In this document: in pieces, positions 63,271-64,000 of the stretch
How positions within the stretch are numbered: the stretch's first letter is position 1
Layout of the letters: the number at the start of each line of letters is the position of its first letter
Assembly (NCBI RefSeq): GCF_000802385.1
Contig: NZ_JTDN01000001.1
Coordinates: forward strand, 441,501 to 505,500
Length of the DNA: 64,000 nucleotides
Direction of reading: 5' to 3'
Source: Croceibacterium mercuriale
GTDB taxonomy: Bacteria; Pseudomonadota; Alphaproteobacteria; Sphingomonadales; Sphingomonadaceae
Made by a program: the position numbers and the translations under genes
Notes under the pieces: generated by a model
Seen by the model: only the letters and a program-made list of their open reading frames with translations
What the model was told of the DNA's origin: nothing
The model's database searches: none

Positions 63271-64000
63271 ATGACGATCACGCGCCGGGTGCTGCTGGGC
63301 ACCACGCTGGCCACAGGGGCCATGGCCGTCGCGCCGCATGCAGCGGCCGCCCGCGGCACGCAGGTGGAGCGGTGGGGCGTGCACGAGATCGTGCTGGACG
63401 GACCGGCAGGCGGCAACCCGTTCGACGATGTACGCCTGACGGGCCTGTTCCAGTCGGGCGAGCGGCAGATCGAGGTGCCGGGCTTCTATGACGGTGCGGG
63501 TGTGTACCGCATCCGCTTCAGCCCGCCCGATCTGGGGCAATGGCGCTGGCGCACCACCAGCAATGTCGCCGCACTGGATGGTCGCACCGGCGCGTTCGAC
63601 AGCGTCGCGCCTGGTCCTGGCAATCGCGGGCCGGTGCGGATCAGCCGGGACGGGTATCACTTCGCCCATGCCGACGGCACGCCGTACCGGCCGGTCGGCA
63701 CCACGTCCTATTCCTGGGCGCTGCAGTCGGATGCCCGCTGTGCGGAGACGCTGGCGACGCTGAAGGCGGCGCCGTTCAACAAGATCCGCATGCTGGTGTT
63801 CCCCAATGTCGCCTCTGTCGCCACAGACCCGTTCGTGCGGACCGGCGGCGGGCCGAAGGACTGGGATCCGACCCGGCCCGATCCCGACTATTTCCGCCGG
63901 TTCGAGGATCGCATCATCCGGCTGGGCGAGCTCGGCATCGAGGCGGACGTGATCCTGTTCCACCCTTATGACGCCACGCGCGGCTATTCCGGGATGATCC
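63271..64000 (+). CDS. DUF5060 / apiosidase-like (DUF4038/GH140-related) hydrolase, 3' end outside window
   Basis: The first 243 residues of an exported protein. A Tat-like start (MTITRRVLLGTTLATGAMA) is followed by a DUF5060 beta domain (VERWGVHEIVLDGPAGGNPF, GVYRIRFSPPDLGQWRWRT). A TIM-barrel then begins (YRPVGTTSYSWALQ, FNKIRMLVFPN, DYFRRFEDRIIRLGELGIEADVILF - middle shortened here to key parts), of the apiosidase-like DUF4038/DUF5605 kind. The founding GH140 enzyme removes apiose side chains of rhamnogalacturonan II. The neighbouring isomerase, kinase and transketolase fit that role. The active-site residues are outside the window. Confidence 0.8.
   Translation, partial: MTITRRVLLGTTLATGAMAVAPHAAAARGTQVERWGVHEIVLDGPAGGNPFDDVRLTGLFQSGERQIEVPGFYDGAGVYRIRFSPPDLGQWRWRTTSNVAALDGRTGAFDSVAPGPGNRGPVRISRDGYHFAHADGTPYRPVGTTSYSWALQSDARCAETLATLKAAPFNKIRMLVFPNVASVATDPFVRTGGGPKDWDPTRPDPDYFRRFEDRIIRLGELGIEADVILFHPYDATRGYSGMI

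Noticed and set aside
1-64000. CRISPR arrays, tRNA/rRNA genes, insertion sequences or prophage
   Set aside because: Reading through found no regularly spaced repeats, no tRNA cloverleaf, no transposase or integrase motif and no abrupt change in composition.

Overview
The window looks like chromosomal DNA of an alphaproteobacterium of the Sphingomonadales type. The basis is very high GC, three long TonB-dependent receptors (one of the Caulobacter/Xanthomonas carbohydrate type), sphingomonad-style gene content and dense reading frames. I see no tRNA, rRNA, insertion sequence, phage gene or CRISPR array. No stretch over 300 bases lacks a gene; the largest gaps (6262-6463, 10856-11031, 13387-13608, 20205-20437) are promoter or termination regions.

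Left part (1-29.6 kb), mostly unlinked functions: the end of a large protein of unknown family (cut by the window); transcription-repair coupling factor Mfd; an HxlR regulator divergent from an iridoid-synthase-like enone reductase; L-serine dehydratase; an M28 lipoprotein peptidase; an AI-2E-family membrane protein; a catecholate-type siderophore receptor with operator-like palindromes; a RarD-type permease; an Hsp70-like protein; an ABC exporter and TetR regulator divergent from an SDR; a thioredoxin-reductase-like flavoprotein; a second TonB receptor; a group of small envelope proteins; an SDR/AraC divergent pair; and a BCCT transporter. Convergent gene ends are often closed by strong perfect hairpins.

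Right part (29.68-64 kb, running off the edge) is one large polysaccharide-utilisation locus. It has two GH28 polygalacturonase-type enzymes, a GH2 enzyme with a malectin-like tail, a GH141-like beta-helix protein, a GH78 alpha-L-rhamnosidase, a DUF5060/apiosidase-like hydrolase (cut by the edge), a carbohydrate-type TonB receptor and two MFS transporters. Next to them lie a set of genes matching the oxidative L-fucose pathway (mutarotase, aldo-keto dehydrogenase, lactonase, enolase-family dehydratase, 2-keto-3-deoxy-L-fuconate dehydrogenase, FAH-family hydrolase) and a set matching the non-oxidative D-apiose pathway (TIM-barrel isomerase, FGGY kinase, two-subunit transketolase). Galacturonan, rhamnose, fucose and apiose together point to rhamnogalacturonan II or an apiogalacturonan-like pectin (inference).

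A seven-gene, translationally coupled operon in the middle (54458 to 47732, minus strand) encodes a DUF4432 protein, SDR, CaiB-type CoA-transferase, a solute-binding-like protein with no signal peptide, a crotonase, a 2-hydroxyacid dehydrogenase and a glycerate kinase. It fits no pathway I know and is the best candidate for an undescribed system: CoA-dependent breakdown of an unusual sugar acid to glycerate.

An AT-rich 20-base motif close to TCATAATACGTCATACGTCA recurs in at least six promoters of this locus, including the one between the GntR/FadR-type regulator and the enolase gene. Two looser variants sit in the apiose half. This argues for one regulon controlled by that GntR protein.
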